Shown: positions 18,557 to 28,805, counted from the first letter of the stretch. The stretch is 64,000 nucleotides of DNA from Ga0077523 sp038324085 (GCA_038324085.1 JBBQHP010000015.1:19668-83667); one strand, 5' to 3'. Notes: generated by a model from the sequence alone, not told the origin. Program-made: numbers and translations.

Positions 18557-20356
18557 TCAATGGATGGAGCGTCCCAGCATCAGGATCTGCATGGGCCTCA
18601 CCTTGACGGGAACCACGCAAGCCGGACCGCTCGAGAACGCGCCGCTGGCCTCGTGGATCTCGGCGGCGCCGGTCAGGCATGCCGGCCCCGGCTGCGCGCA
18701 CGGCTCGCGATTGGAGAACAGGACGTCGAGCTGCGAACCCGGGGCGCTCAGGCGCGCATCGACGATCACGAAGCCGACGAAATCCGCCACCGTGCTGGTA
18801 TTGGCAACGACCAGCACTTCCTCGTCGTTGAGCACCCGCGAAAACGCCAGCACGCCCCCCGCGAAAACGGAAACGCCGAACTGCACTCCGTTGCCGGACA
18901 CGGGACGGAAATAGAAGCGCCCGTAGCGCAATGCCGGCTGTTCGCTGCGCACCCGGCCGATGCGCTGGATCATGGTGAAGAAAGGATGCTGCCGGTCGAA
19001 CGCCTGCGGCTTGCCCCACAACGCCTCGCGCACGTTCTGGTCGCTGTCGCCGTTTCCGTGCAACCCTTCCTCGGTACCGTAGTAGATGCAGGGGATTCCG
19101 GGCAGCGCGAACAGACAGGCGAGACCCATCGTCGCCTGGTCATCGAAGCGATGGGGATCGGCAGGGTCGGTGTAGTAGAAGCGCGCGTGCTGGTCGTGAT
19201 TGTCGAGGAAGGTCACGAAGAAGCGCGTGGCCTCGCCGTGGGAACTCACGATGCCCCGCTCCACGACCTTGCGTCGTTCGTACATCGCGACGACTTCGCT
19301 CGGCGGGAGCAACCCCTTGAGCACCGCCGGCAAGCGGAAGAACAGCGGAAAGTCGAGCGACGCGTCCACGCCCACCATGTCCCCCGATACCGAGACGTTG
19401 CGACCGATGTATTCGGAGATCTTTTCCTCGTCGTCGTAGACCTCGCCGTAGGTGAAGAAATTCTTCTTGCCCACACTCAGGGCGAACTCGCGAATGGCAT
19501 TGCCGAAGCGCAGGGCGAAATCCCGGTCCAGGTATTTCAGTGTGTCGATGCGAAAACCATCGATGTCGAAAGCAGCGATCAGATACTGGAAGCAGCGAAT
19601 GAGGACGTTGCCCGCGTCATGGTTGGCCGTGACCAACTGCTTCAGCGATGCGAAGTCGCCGAGCGTTTCCGGCCCCTGCGGCCTGGGCGTGCCCTGGCGA
19701 CGGAAGAACTCGTTGCGGCGCAATTCGTCGGGAAAGAGCGTCGCATCCGCGGGCGGCGCGACGATGGCAGCGCCGTCGATCCAATCGGTGCGTGCACTGC
19801 CGGCCTCGTCGCGCCATTGCACCGGTTCGTATGGCACTGCGCTGAAAGGCGCCTGCGAGCCCGCGCGATACGCGAACACGTCGCCGGCATGATTCAGGAC
19901 GATGTCGAAGATCACGTAGATGCCCTTGGCATGAGCATCGTCGACGAAGCGCCGCAACTCTTCTGCCGGGTTCGCGCGGTCGGAAGCGAGCCGGGGATCG
20001 ATATCGAGGAAATTCTGGATGCCGTAGCCGTGATAGGTGCCGTCGTTGGGCCGCCCGTCGAGGAACTGGCAATTCTTGAGCACCGGGCTGAACCAGATCG
20101 CGCCCACCCCGAGCGCCTTCAGGTGATCCAGCTTCTGGCGCATGCCTTCGATGGTTCCACCCTGAAAGCCGCCATAGTTCGCGTCGTAGCCACCCCGCGG
20201 CGGCGCCGACGGATTGTTGAACCGGTCCACCATCAGGAAGTAGATCCAGCAATCGCGCCAATCCTGTGGCGACGGCGTGAGCGCCGTGCGTGGCGCCAGT
20301 TGGCGGGCGTCGTTCAATACGGACGTTACGTCCGCCCCGTTGATGGTCGTGGGCAT
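18557..20356 (-). CDS. Alpha-amylase family glycoside hydrolase (GH13)
   Basis: Hydrolyses or rearranges alpha-glucans. The 599-residue product contains the GH13 conserved regions in order: DIVLNHAGD (I), GFRIDTLKYLD with the nucleophile Asp (II), FTYGEVYDD with the acid/base Glu (III) and FLDNHDQHAR with the transition-state Asp (IV), followed by a C-terminal beta domain. The start at 20356 is chosen because of GGAAGG four bases before the ATG; in-frame codons upstream are not family-like. No signal peptide is apparent, so the enzyme may be cytoplasmic. No glycogen genes are adjacent. Confidence 0.9.
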   Translation of the reverse strand: MPTTINGADVTSVLNDARQLAPRTALTPSPQDWRDCWIYFLMVDRFNNPSAPPRGGYDANYGGFQGGTIEGMRQKLDHLKALGVGAIWFSPVLKNCQFLDGRPNDGTYHGYGIQNFLDIDPRLASDRANPAEELRRFVDDAHAKGIYVIFDIVLNHAGDVFAYRAGSQAPFSAVPYEPVQWRDEAGSARTDWIDGAAIVAPPADATLFPDELRRNEFFRRQGTPRPQGPETLGDFASLKQLVTANHDAGNVLIRCFQYLIAAFDIDGFRIDTLKYLDRDFALRFGNAIREFALSVGKKNFFTYGEVYDDEEKISEYIGRNVSVSGDMVGVDASLDFPLFFRLPAVLKGLLPPSEVVAMYERRKVVERGIVSSHGEATRFFVTFLDNHDQHARFYYTDPADPHRFDDQATMGLACLFALPGIPCIYYGTEEGLHGNGDSDQNVREALWGKPQAFDRQHPFFTMIQRIGRVRSEQPALRYGRFYFRPVSGNGVQFGVSVFAGGVLAFSRVLNDEEVLVVANTSTVADFVGFVIVDARLSAPGSQLDVLFSNREPCAQPGPACLTGAAEIHEASGAFSSGPACVVPVKVRPMQILMLGRSIH

Positions 20357-20631
20357 GTGGCCTTCCGCACTCGGCAGTCGCGGGACGAGTGGCCGCCCCA
20401 TGACGGCAGTCGTCGCAGCGCGGAGTTTACCTCCTGCCCAGCCGCCCGATGGCCACGGCAACAACGAACGCGCGGCCTCGCCGGCAACCATCCTCGGGCC
20501 GGTAGCCCGAAGACGAGACCGCGGCCCCGGTCGCCGACGCGATCCTCGGGCCCCCGCCGCGAGTGGCCAGCAGCGGGATCATCGGCTGCGTCGAGGGCGC
20601 GGCGTGCGCGCCCCCTTGCCTGCTGCCGCGC

Positions 20632-21057
20632 CTACTTCAACTGGCCGCGGATCTCGCCGCCCTTGTGGGCGTCGCTGTGCACGTTGATGTACAGGTGGCC
20701 GGCCTTGAGCGCCTTGTACTGCGCCTCGCTCAACTTGGCACCGGCAGGGACATCGAATTCGCTGTCGCCCTTCTTTTCCAGCGGAATCACGACCGGCCCG
20801 TTCTTGCCCGCCGCCGCTTCGTGAATATGCGCAGCCGTGGCGGCGATGCCGGTGGTCTTGACGCTGCCGCTCACCGACTTGTCGTCGTGCACGGTGATCG
20901 TCGCATCGCCCGACGCCTGGGTCTGAACGGGCGGCACTTCCTGGTCGCCGCCAAGCTTCACTTTCATATCCTCCGCGAGCGCCGTACCCGCGATTAACAG
21001 AGCGGCCAACGTGCCAGTGACCAGCGCGAGCGCCGAGTTCCGAATTGGGTTTTGCAT
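20632..21057 (-). CDS. Exported CHRD-domain protein
   Basis: Small secreted or periplasmic protein of 141 residues. A signal peptide (residues 1 to about 28, ending TALA) precedes a CHRD domain with the characteristic LGGDQEVPPVQTQASGDA opening, AAHIHEAAAGKNGPVV in the middle and LYINVHSDAHKGGEIRGQL at the end. CHRD domains occur in chordin and in many bacterial exported proteins of unknown role; the histidines suggest metal binding, but this is unproven. The ATG has GGAGG upstream. It lies alone in a divergent arrangement with the molybdopterin enzyme gene. Confidence 0.87.
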   Translation of the reverse strand: MQNPIRNSALALVTGTLAALLIAGTALAEDMKVKLGGDQEVPPVQTQASGDATITVHDDKSVSGSVKTTGIAATAAHIHEAAAGKNGPVVIPLEKKGDSEFDVPAGAKLSEAQYKALKAGHLYINVHSDAHKGGEIRGQLK

Positions 21058-21449
21058 GGTGCCTCCGATGAAATTGGGATTGATCAGTTGTTGTTGCACA
21101 GTGCCCGATCGCGATCAGACACGGTGACGCGCTGCGAGTTCGGAGCGTCACCGAATATCGGCGTTGCCGAATCACGACAAGTGCGCGCGCCCTGCCCGAA
21201 CCGATCTGGCCGGCGCGATTCTGCGCAGATCCCCGGCGACTCGGGCTTGCTGCGATGCTGGCCCGTGCGGATTCCATGGTCATTGAAATGGCGCTCCAGC
21301 CACGCTGGCGTGCCGGGTGCGTCTGCCAGCGTGACATACGGGCCGCGATCCGTCGTGCGATGGCTACGGCGTTCCGGCCCATCAGCCGAGCCGGTCTCCC
21401 GATAGAATCCGGGGACCCGATTCACGCACCCCGTTTGGAGAAGCCGCCG

Positions 21450-23501
21450 ATGACACCGACGACGTCGCAGATCGTCCGCACGATGTGCCCCATGAATTGC
21501 CATCCGACGTTGTGCGGCATGCTGGCCGAGGTTCACGACGGCCGGCTCGTGGGCGTCAAGGGCGACGAAGCCAACCCCGACAGTCGCGGCTTCCTGTGCG
21601 TCCGGGGACAGGCTGCGCCCGAGATCTTCGGCAATCCTGCCCGCGTGCTCCACCCGTTGTTGCGGGACCGGCGCACGGACCCGTTCCGGCAGGCCACCTG
21701 GGATGAAGCGCTCGACCGGATCGCCGCTGCGCTGGCGGCGTCACCCCCGGCTGCCACCGCGACCTGGCCTGGCCATGGGACGTTCACCACGAACTACGGT
21801 ACGCGCATCAGCGCGCAACTGATGGCCCGTTTCGCGAACTTCCACGGCAGCCAGTTCCTCAACCCGACCATGATCTGCTGGGGCCTCGGCGCTTTCGGGC
21901 TCGGTCTGACCGGCATGCTCGAAACGAACACCAAGGAGGACATGGGCGAACATTCGCAGCTCATCGTCCTCTGGGCGGCCAATCTCACGAGCCAGCCCAA
22001 CACCGCACGCCATCTGCTGGCGGCGAAGCGGCGCGGTGCCTGCATCGTGACCATCGACGTCAGGCATACCGAAGCCGCGGCGAAGTCCGACGAAGTGTTC
22101 ATCATCCGCCCCGGCACCGATACGGCTCTGGCGCTCGCGTTGATGCACGTGATCTGCGTCGAGCGTCGCCACGATGCCGATTTCGTCGCTCGCCACACGC
22201 TGGGGTTCGAGCAGCTCGCGGCGCATGTGCAGGCTTTCCCGCCGGCCTGGGCCGCGCAGATCACGGGCTTGCCGGCCGAGCGCATCGTCGCGCTCGCGAG
22301 GCGCTACGCCGAATCGCGACCGGCGATGATCGTGCTCGGCGGCAGTTCGATGCACAAGGGCAACAACGGGTGGCAGGCCGGTCGGGCCATCGCGTGCCTG
22401 CCCGGGCTGACCGGCAACGTGGGCATCGCCGGAGGCGGTTTCGGACCACGTCACGGCAGCGGTGCGCACGGGCGGGGACTGGGCAGCGTCATCGAGCCCG
22501 ACCGGCGCCCGCCAGGCACGGCCATGCCGAACCAGATGGCCGGAGTCACCAGGGCGCTGCGCGCGGGTGACATCCACAATCTGCTGCTGATGGGCACGAA
22601 CATGCTGTCATCGTTTGCCGATGCGAGCGCGCTCGCCGAAGGTCTTGCCCGCACCCGGCTGGTGGTGAGTTATGACCTGTTCCTGAACGACACCGCGCGC
22701 CGCTTTGCAGACGTCGTGCTGCCGGCCACGGCGTGGCTCGAGGAACTGGGCTGCAAGATGACCCACACGCATCTCTATCTGATGGAGCCGGCGCTCGCAC
22801 CGGCCGGCGACGCGCGCCCGCTGAGCGCGCTGCTGAAAGCGCTCGCCGAGAAGCTCGATCTCGCGGGGTTCTTTCCCTGGGCTTCCGACGAGGCCCTCAT
22901 CGATGCGATTCTCGACCATCCGTGCACCGGCCATGCCACGGTCGCTTCGCTGCGCGGGCGCGGTGGCATCGGTGCGCTCGACATCTCGCATGTCGCCAAT
23001 CCCGACCTCGATTTCGACACGCCTTCGCGCAAGATCGAGTTCTACTCCGCTCGCGCCGAGACCCTCGGCTTGCCGCCTTTGCCCGGATTCGCCGAATCCG
23101 CGGCGACCGATGGCGCTGCATCCGGCACCTATCCGCTTGCCCTCACCCAGGGTCGCACCTTGGCTCACTTCCATTCCTTCTACAACAACGGGCGTGAACT
23201 ACCGACGCTCGCGCGCATCGAGAAGGAACCCCGCCTGTGGCTGGCGCCGGCCGACGCGGCGGCGCGCCGGATCGCGGACGGTGACGCCATCCGCATATTC
23301 AATCATCGTGGATCGATGCTCGCGCGCGCACACGTCACCGATCGCATGCAGGCCGGCGCCGTCTGGGTTCGGGACGGCTGGGCCGAGCTGAATCGACTCA
23401 CCGGCGGCGACGCAGTGTTGCCGGACGGTGCCGTGGACGCCTTCGCGTTTTCCGCCGGCCAGGCCAGTTTCGACGCCAGCGTCGAAGTCGCTCCGGCCTG
23501 A
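21450..23501 (+). CDS. Molybdopterin-dependent oxidoreductase (DMSO reductase superfamily)
   Basis: The 683-residue protein has an N-terminal [4Fe-4S] motif (C-x3-C-x3-C, then CVRG about 27 residues later), a molybdopterin oxidoreductase domain and a C-terminal molybdopterin-dinucleotide-binding domain (PLALTQGR, FHSFYNNGRELPTLA, DAIRIFNHRGSM). No Tat signal is seen, so it is likely cytoplasmic. The reaction is unknown; the family includes assimilatory nitrate reductases, formate dehydrogenases and many uncharacterised members. There is no partner subunit or electron-carrier gene nearby. The start at 21450 was chosen because the iron-sulfur motif begins just after it and a TTTGGAG sequence lies upstream. 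Confidence 0.82.
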   Translation: MTPTTSQIVRTMCPMNCHPTLCGMLAEVHDGRLVGVKGDEANPDSRGFLCVRGQAAPEIFGNPARVLHPLLRDRRTDPFRQATWDEALDRIAAALAASPPAATATWPGHGTFTTNYGTRISAQLMARFANFHGSQFLNPTMICWGLGAFGLGLTGMLETNTKEDMGEHSQLIVLWAANLTSQPNTARHLLAAKRRGACIVTIDVRHTEAAAKSDEVFIIRPGTDTALALALMHVICVERRHDADFVARHTLGFEQLAAHVQAFPPAWAAQITGLPAERIVALARRYAESRPAMIVLGGSSMHKGNNGWQAGRAIACLPGLTGNVGIAGGGFGPRHGSGAHGRGLGSVIEPDRRPPGTAMPNQMAGVTRALRAGDIHNLLLMGTNMLSSFADASALAEGLARTRLVVSYDLFLNDTARRFADVVLPATAWLEELGCKMTHTHLYLMEPALAPAGDARPLSALLKALAEKLDLAGFFPWASDEALIDAILDHPCTGHATVASLRGRGGIGALDISHVANPDLDFDTPSRKIEFYSARAETLGLPPLPGFAESAATDGAASGTYPLALTQGRTLAHFHSFYNNGRELPTLARIEKEPRLWLAPADAAARRIADGDAIRIFNHRGSMLARAHVTDRMQAGAVWVRDGWAELNRLTGGDAVLPDGAVDAFAFSAGQASFDASVEVAPA

Positions 23502-23672
23502 GCGCGTCGGGGCGTTCGAGACGCCGGTTTCGGCCGCGCGAGTGACGGATGCAGGGCGCGCTCCGGTCATTGGCGCAGGGGCTGCGCTGGCGCGCGATCC
23601 AGCCATTCCCACCGGGACCGGACGCGCGCTTTCCGTTACGCTTGGGAAATCGAACGTGACACGGAGCCCGCC

Positions 23673-24710
23673 ATGCAATACCAGACGCTTCCCAGTACCG
23701 ACCTGAAGGTCTCGAAGGTCTGCCTCGGCACCATGACATGGGGCCAGCAGAACAGCGAAGCCGAAGCGCACGAGCAGCTCGAATATGCCGTCTCCCAGGG
23801 CATCAAATTCATCGACACCGCGGAGATGTATCCCGTGCCGCCGAACGCGCAGACCCAGGGACGCACCGAAACATTCCTCGGCACGTGGCTCGCGCGGCAG
23901 CGCCGCGATCACTTGTACATCGCGACCAAGGTTGCAGGGCCAGGACGGCGCGACTGGATCCGTGGCGGGCGCACCGATCTGACCCGGGGCGTGATCGCCG
24001 AAGCCGTGGACACCAGCCTCGCGCGCTTGCAGACCGACTACATCGACCTCTATCAGATCCACTGGCCGCAACGGAACGTGCCGATGTTCGGATCGATCGA
24101 GTTCGATCCGTCGAAGGAGAAAGCCGGCCCGCCCATCCATGAGCAGGTCGAGGGCATGGCGGCGCTGATCAAGGCGGGCAAGATCCGCCACTACGGTCTC
24201 TCGAACGAGACCGCGTGGGGCGTGTGCGAATTCTGGCGGGCAGCCCGCGAACTCGGCGTTGCAGGACCGGTGACGCTGCAGAACAGCTACAGCCTCGTCT
24301 CGCGCAACGTGGACAACGATCTCGCCGAGGCGCTGTTCCGCCAGCAGATGTCCCTGCTGGCCTACAGCCCGCTCGCGGCCGGGATTCTCTCCGGCAAGTA
24401 CCTGGACGGAGCCAAACCCGCGGACGCCCGCTTCACGCTGTTCGAATCGCTGGGCGCTCGCTTCCGCAAGGCCGTGGTGCCGGAAGCGGTCCAGGCCTAT
24501 GCGCTGTTGGCCAGGCGACGCCGTCTGACCCTGGTGCAACTGGCTCTGGGTTACGTTGCCAGTTGCTGGTTCCTCGGGGCATCGATCATCGGGGCCACGT
24601 CGTTGGCGCAACTGAAGGAAGACATCGCGGGTGCCCAGTTCGCGCTCGACCCGGAAACGCTGGACGAGATCGGGCAGATCCAGCAACGCTACCCGAATCC
24701 GGCAGCCTGA
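23673..24710 (+). CDS. Aldo/keto reductase, Tas-like
   Basis: NADPH-dependent reductase with an (alpha/beta)8 barrel, 345 residues, closely resembling the Tas/YajO type. Visible features: catalytic Asp in FIDTAEMYP near residue 45-50 with the expected Tyr, a Lys in IATKVAGPG near 87, the His in DLYQIHWPQ near 126, and the C-terminal GATSLAQLKEDI stretch that binds the cofactor. Typical family length. The redoxin gene follows 86 bases downstream on the same strand. The physiological substrate is not evident. Confidence 0.9.
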   Translation: MQYQTLPSTDLKVSKVCLGTMTWGQQNSEAEAHEQLEYAVSQGIKFIDTAEMYPVPPNAQTQGRTETFLGTWLARQRRDHLYIATKVAGPGRRDWIRGGRTDLTRGVIAEAVDTSLARLQTDYIDLYQIHWPQRNVPMFGSIEFDPSKEKAGPPIHEQVEGMAALIKAGKIRHYGLSNETAWGVCEFWRAARELGVAGPVTLQNSYSLVSRNVDNDLAEALFRQQMSLLAYSPLAAGILSGKYLDGAKPADARFTLFESLGARFRKAVVPEAVQAYALLARRRRLTLVQLALGYVASCWFLGASIIGATSLAQLKEDIAGAQFALDPETLDEIGQIQQRYPNPAA

Positions 24711-24796
24711 GCACGGCAGGCTGCCGCCATGGACGGCGGCTTACACCACGCCGGGCGCACCTTCGAATCCAACATTCAGACGCATCGGGAGGCCGC

Positions 24797-25351
24797 ATGG
24801 CACACACCCAGACATCGTTCGACCCTGGCGCAACCGCGCCCGAGTTCGCCCTGCCCGGCACCGATGGCCGCGTCTGGCGTTACGCCGACGTGACAGGCCC
24901 GAACGGCCTGGTCGTCATGTTCATCTGCAACCATTGCCCGTATGTGAAGGCCGTGGTCGACCGGATCGTGCACGAAGCCGAGGCGCTGCGCGCTCTCGGC
25001 GTCGGGGCTGTGGCGATCAACGGCAACGACGCCGGCACGTATCCCGAAGACTCGTTCGAGAACATGCAAGCGTTCGCGCTCAGGCACGGCTTCGGCTTTC
25101 CGTACCTCCACGACGAATCGCAGGACATCGCGCACGCCTATGGCGCATCCTGCACGCCCGAGTTCTTCGGCATCGACCGCAACCGCGTCCTTCGGTATCA
25201 CGGCCGCCTCGACTCGTCCGGCCGACAGGCTGCAGGGCCGGACGTGAAACGCGAACTCTACGAGGCGATGCTGCAGGTGGTCGAGACCGGCCGCGCGCCC
25301 GAGCATCAGACAGCGAGCATCGGCTGCTCGATCAAGTGGAAGAGCGCCTGA
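24797..25351 (+). CDS. Thioredoxin-family (AhpC/TSA-like) redoxin
   Basis: Cytoplasmic thiol-disulfide protein of 184 residues. The thioredoxin fold holds an active-site pair in MFICNHCPYVKA (C-x2-C) near residue 40, followed by AINGNDAGTYPEDS and a cis-Pro region CTPEFFGID near 120. This matches the widespread 'thioredoxin family protein' with a CxxC-PYV site whose partner is unknown. A further Cys in SIGCSIKWK lies at the C-terminus. The ATG follows GGGAGG. It lies between the aldo-keto reductase gene and a convergent TPR gene. Confidence 0.88.
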   Translation: MAHTQTSFDPGATAPEFALPGTDGRVWRYADVTGPNGLVVMFICNHCPYVKAVVDRIVHEAEALRALGVGAVAINGNDAGTYPEDSFENMQAFALRHGFGFPYLHDESQDIAHAYGASCTPEFFGIDRNRVLRYHGRLDSSGRQAAGPDVKRELYEAMLQVVETGRAPEHQTASIGCSIKWKSA

Positions 25352-25367
25352 CGCCGGGCAGCGAACG

Positions 25368-26654
25368 TCAGGCTCGCGCCGCGGTCGTCTGCAGATTCGG
25401 TACGCGCGAATTCCGGCCGGGGCGACGAACATGCTCCACGGCCCGCAGCAACGTCAGGTGGAGTACATCGCGCTGCGCATGGCTGCCGCCCAGCCGGTGC
25501 GCCATCGCCGGCAGGCTCGCGAGCAGGGTGATGGCGAGCGTGTAGTCGCCGCGACCGAACGCGAACAAGGCCCGGCAAGCGGACAGCCCGGCCAGTCGCG
25601 TGCTCTCGCCGTGTCGCGTCGGCAACGACTGGCCCTTGACCAGAGCGTGCTCGAGTCCATGCGCCCTCTCCCAATCGTGCGCGCCGACGAAGGCGAGCAT
25701 CGCGTGCAGATCGTTGAAGCTGCAGAAGCGATCGTGGATGTGCGGGGCCCAGGCCGCGGCGAGTTCGTCCCACCGGGCACCGGCATCTGCGCCGGCCAAC
25801 TGGATGCGCCAGAGCAGTGCCGCAGCGTCGATCAGGTCGGCGATCTCATTCGAATGTCCGGCCCGAACCCGTCCGTCGTACACCGTCATCGCGGATCCGG
25901 GTTGCCCGAGCGCCAGGTGGAACAAGGCCAGATGCCACCAGCAGTGGGTGACGACCACGGTGTCGTCACCCCAGAAGTCGATCCGTTCATTCAGCCACCC
26001 GACGCCTGCCTCGGGGCGGTCGGACATCTCGAAGACGTGCGCCATCACGTGGTGGGCCCGGGCATCGGAGGGGCTCAGGCAAAGCGCTTCCAGCGCCCGC
26101 TCCTCGGCACGCTCGTACTCGCCGCACTCCTCCAGGCTGAAGGCATGCATCGCCAGCACCGCGTGGTAGCCGGGCAGGCCGGACGACCACGCGGGCAGCA
26201 CGGCAGCGATGCGGTCGTTCAGGCGATCGACGTCGCCCGTGACGTAGTCGAGCGAATGCACCACCTGCAACGCGAGCGCGTCGCGTGGATACGCGCGCAA
26301 GAGCTCGCCGAGGCGGATTTTCGCGCGTTCGTAGTCGTCCGCCAGCACGGCGGCGATCGCTGCAAGGTGCTGCCGCTCGCGCTCGTTGGCCAGCAGGCAT
26401 GCCGCGCGCGCGAGCACCGGACGCGCCGAGCGGACGCGGCGCGAATCGCGACTGCACAGCAGCAGCCAGGCCTGCAGCACGTGCGCCATCACGAAGTGCG
26501 GCGCTTCGTCCACGGCCCGCGCGAGCTGCGCGTCCGCACCGAGGCGCCAACCCTGAAATGCGGCCAGCGCGCGCTCGCAGGCTTCCAGTGCGACCGGCGT
26601 CGCGCCGGACACGGCGCATCCGCGCGCGTCGACGTGGATCACGGCCGCCCCCAT
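25368..26654 (-). CDS. TPR38-type tetratricopeptide repeat protein
   Basis: The 428-residue protein is built of helical repeats that fit the tetratricopeptide family 38 pattern: the N-terminal ACERALAAFQGW, then DEAPHFVMAHVLQAWLLL, a YHAVLAMHAFSLEECGEYERAEERALEAL helical hairpin and a HVMAHVFEMSDRPEAGVGWL segment. Such proteins are scaffolds of unknown function. There is no signal peptide with the start at 26654; in-frame codons extend upstream, but the sequence there is not family-like, and the ribosome-binding site (GAGGG) is weak, so the start is uncertain. It diverges from an AraC regulator gene. Confidence 0.75.
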   Translation of the reverse strand: MGAAVIHVDARGCAVSGATPVALEACERALAAFQGWRLGADAQLARAVDEAPHFVMAHVLQAWLLLCSRDSRRVRSARPVLARAACLLANERERQHLAAIAAVLADDYERAKIRLGELLRAYPRDALALQVVHSLDYVTGDVDRLNDRIAAVLPAWSSGLPGYHAVLAMHAFSLEECGEYERAEERALEALCLSPSDARAHHVMAHVFEMSDRPEAGVGWLNERIDFWGDDTVVVTHCWWHLALFHLALGQPGSAMTVYDGRVRAGHSNEIADLIDAAALLWRIQLAGADAGARWDELAAAWAPHIHDRFCSFNDLHAMLAFVGAHDWERAHGLEHALVKGQSLPTRHGESTRLAGLSACRALFAFGRGDYTLAITLLASLPAMAHRLGGSHAQRDVLHLTLLRAVEHVRRPGRNSRVPNLQTTAARA

Positions 26655-26993
26655 TGCCGTTGGGCCCTCAACCGGCCCGGGCAGCGCAGCGATGACGGCC
26701 TTGCATCCGACATGAGTGCGCGGCCCGCCGCGAGGGACGTACCGCGGACCGGATGCGATTGCCAGCGCACCATGGCGAGGGTAATGTCGAACGCTGTGTG
26801 CATGTGTTGCTTCCGGGGTGAATACGGTGACAAAGAAGCCGTTGCAATCCGCTGACGACGAGGCGCATTGTTTCTCCGGCCTCGATCCGATGCTTGATCC
26901 GGAGTCGTTTGCCCTTGCTCGCGCGTCTGCGCTTGGCGGCGCGGCAATGCCGGGCCTGACCGACCCTGCGCGCTGTGGGGTCGGGCCTGCGCC
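26655..26993. other. Intergenic region between divergent TPR and AraC genes
   Basis: About 340 bases with no supported gene; presumably it carries the promoters of both neighbours. Short open frames here lack ribosome-binding sites and recognisable domains. No clear dyad symmetry was seen. Confidence 0.4.
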
Positions 26994-27995
26994 ATGAGCA
27001 AGGACACTCTGTCCGACGTCCTGCGTGGTGTCCGCCTGCGCGGCGCGGTGTTCTTCTACGTGAGCGGGACCAGCGACTGGGCGGCGGAGGCGCCGGCGGC
27101 AAAGGACATCGCGCCGCTGCTGATGCGCGGTGTCGAGCACGTGGTCGAGTATCACGCGGTCGCGCAGGGCACCTGCTGGGCCGGTATCCCCGATGGTCCC
27201 TCCGTTCAACTGTCGGCCGGCGACATCGTGATGTTCCCGCACGGCGATGCGCACGTCGTGTCGAGCGCGCCCGGCATGCGCGGCAACCGGGACATGACCC
27301 CCTTCGCCAACGCGAAATTCGACCAGTTGCCCCTGCGGGTGGCCTACAACGGCCAGGACGCTTCGTATTCGGCGCCGCTCGAAGGCAGCGCCGACGCGAC
27401 GATCGTTTGCGGATTTCTCGGATGCGACCTGCAGCCGTTCAATCCGCTGATCTCGGCGCTACCGCGAATGCTGCATCTGCGCGCCACGGAAGATGACGCC
27501 TGGATCGCGCGCTTCACGCAGCAGGCGGTGGCCGAATCGCACGCCCAGCGACCCGGTGGCGAGGCCATGCTTGCGCGCATGGGCGAGATGATGTTCGTCG
27601 ATGCCGTGCGACGTTATGCGGACAACCTGCCGACGCAAAGCGCCGGCTGGCTCGCTGTCCTGCGTGATCGTTTCGTCGGCCGCGCGCTGGCGCTGATGCA
27701 CGAACAGCCGGCGCAGGACTGGACGATCGACGCACTGGCCCGCAGCATCGGCCTGTCGCGCTCGGCACTGCACGAGCGCTTCATCCAGATGGTCGGCGTA
27801 CCGCCGATGCAGTACCTCGGGCAGTGGCGCATGCAGTCTGCCGCCCGGTTGCTGCTGGAAACGCGTGCCACCGTCGCCGCCATCGCGCTCGACGTCGGCT
27901 ACGATTCCGAAGCGGCTTTCTCGCGCGCCTTCAAGCGGCTCGTCGGCAAGCCGCCGGCGGCCTGGCGGCGCGAACGCGAAGCGACCCTGGCGTGA
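26994..27995 (+). CDS. AraC-family transcriptional regulator with cupin sensor domain
   Basis: DNA-binding regulator of 333 residues. Residues about 10-190 form an AraC-type cupin sensor domain (GTCWAGIPDGPSVQLSAGDI). Residues about 225-325 carry two helix-turn-helices: LARSIGLSRSALHERFIQMV and the AraC signature region VAAIALDVGYDSEAAFSRAF, followed by GKPPAAWR. Regulators with this domain pair commonly control nearby oxidoreductases or effluxers, so the divergent TPR gene or distant genes are possible targets. The effector is unknown. Confidence 0.9.
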   Translation: MSKDTLSDVLRGVRLRGAVFFYVSGTSDWAAEAPAAKDIAPLLMRGVEHVVEYHAVAQGTCWAGIPDGPSVQLSAGDIVMFPHGDAHVVSSAPGMRGNRDMTPFANAKFDQLPLRVAYNGQDASYSAPLEGSADATIVCGFLGCDLQPFNPLISALPRMLHLRATEDDAWIARFTQQAVAESHAQRPGGEAMLARMGEMMFVDAVRRYADNLPTQSAGWLAVLRDRFVGRALALMHEQPAQDWTIDALARSIGLSRSALHERFIQMVGVPPMQYLGQWRMQSAARLLLETRATVAAIALDVGYDSEAAFSRAFKRLVGKPPAAWRREREATLA

Positions 27996-28058
27996 CCGAC
28001 ACTGGCGGTTCGTACCCATCGCTCCGCACTCGCGGCACGATGGCGTTCGGGTCACCGT

Positions 28059-28805
28059 TCAATCCGTGTTCCGCGTGAAGCGCGCAAACGCGGCCTGTGC
28101 CGCCCCCGCTTCGCAATTGTCCCGATAGACCTCCCGCGCCAAGGCATCCAGTTTGCCTGCCGGAAGCTGCTCGCGAAAGAAGCGCTTCGTGGCTCGGACG
28201 GATTCAGCGGGCAGTCCGGCCAGTCGGAGCGCCAATCCGCGCGCTTCATCGAGCACCTTTTCGGGCGCCACCGCGACTTCGGCGAGCCCGAGCTGGAACG
28301 CTTCCGTACCCGACGCGGGATGCGCGCCCCACACCAGCCAACGGGCTCGCGCGTGGCCGACCCGGCGCACCAGCGCCTCGATTCCCCACGGCGGAAAGAA
28401 ACCCAATTCGACTTCGGGCAAGCGCCACAGCGCGTCGGTCGCGGTCACCACGGCATCGCAGCCGATCGCCAGCATGAATCCCCCGCCGAGGGCGAACCCG
28501 TGCACGGCGCACACCACCGGCTTGTCGATCTCGGCCAAAGCACGCATCAGGACGGCCTTCCGCTCCGCAATCTGCACGCGCCGGGCCATGGATGCGCGCG
28601 CCATTTCCTTCACATCGCTGCCGCTGCAGAAACCTGCACCCGTGCCATGCAGCAGGAGCACCCGAACGCCGGGATCAACGCGCGCCACGTCGATCGAATC
28701 GATCAAACGCTCCGTGGTCTCCAGGTCGAGTGCATTGCGCGCCCGATCCCTCGACAGGACGAATTCGCGGACGGGAGACGAATCGATCGCGGATCGCTGG
28801 TTCAT
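28059..28805 (-). CDS. Enoyl-CoA hydratase/isomerase family protein
   Basis: Crotonase-fold acyl-CoA enzyme of 248 residues. The first oxyanion-hole strand is GAGFCSGSDVKEMA near residue 60 and the second is AVHGFALGGGFMLAIGCD near 105. The usual catalytic Glu positions fall in LPEVELGFFPPWG, which keeps one Glu, so hydratase, isomerase or another crotonase reaction is possible. It is not adjacent to beta-oxidation genes in the window. A remnant of a thiamine diphosphate enzyme diverges from it. Confidence 0.85.
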   Translation of the reverse strand: MNQRSAIDSSPVREFVLSRDRARNALDLETTERLIDSIDVARVDPGVRVLLLHGTGAGFCSGSDVKEMARASMARRVQIAERKAVLMRALAEIDKPVVCAVHGFALGGGFMLAIGCDAVVTATDALWRLPEVELGFFPPWGIEALVRRVGHARARWLVWGAHPASGTEAFQLGLAEVAVAPEKVLDEARGLALRLAGLPAESVRATKRFFREQLPAGKLDALAREVYRDNCEAGAAQAAFARFTRNTD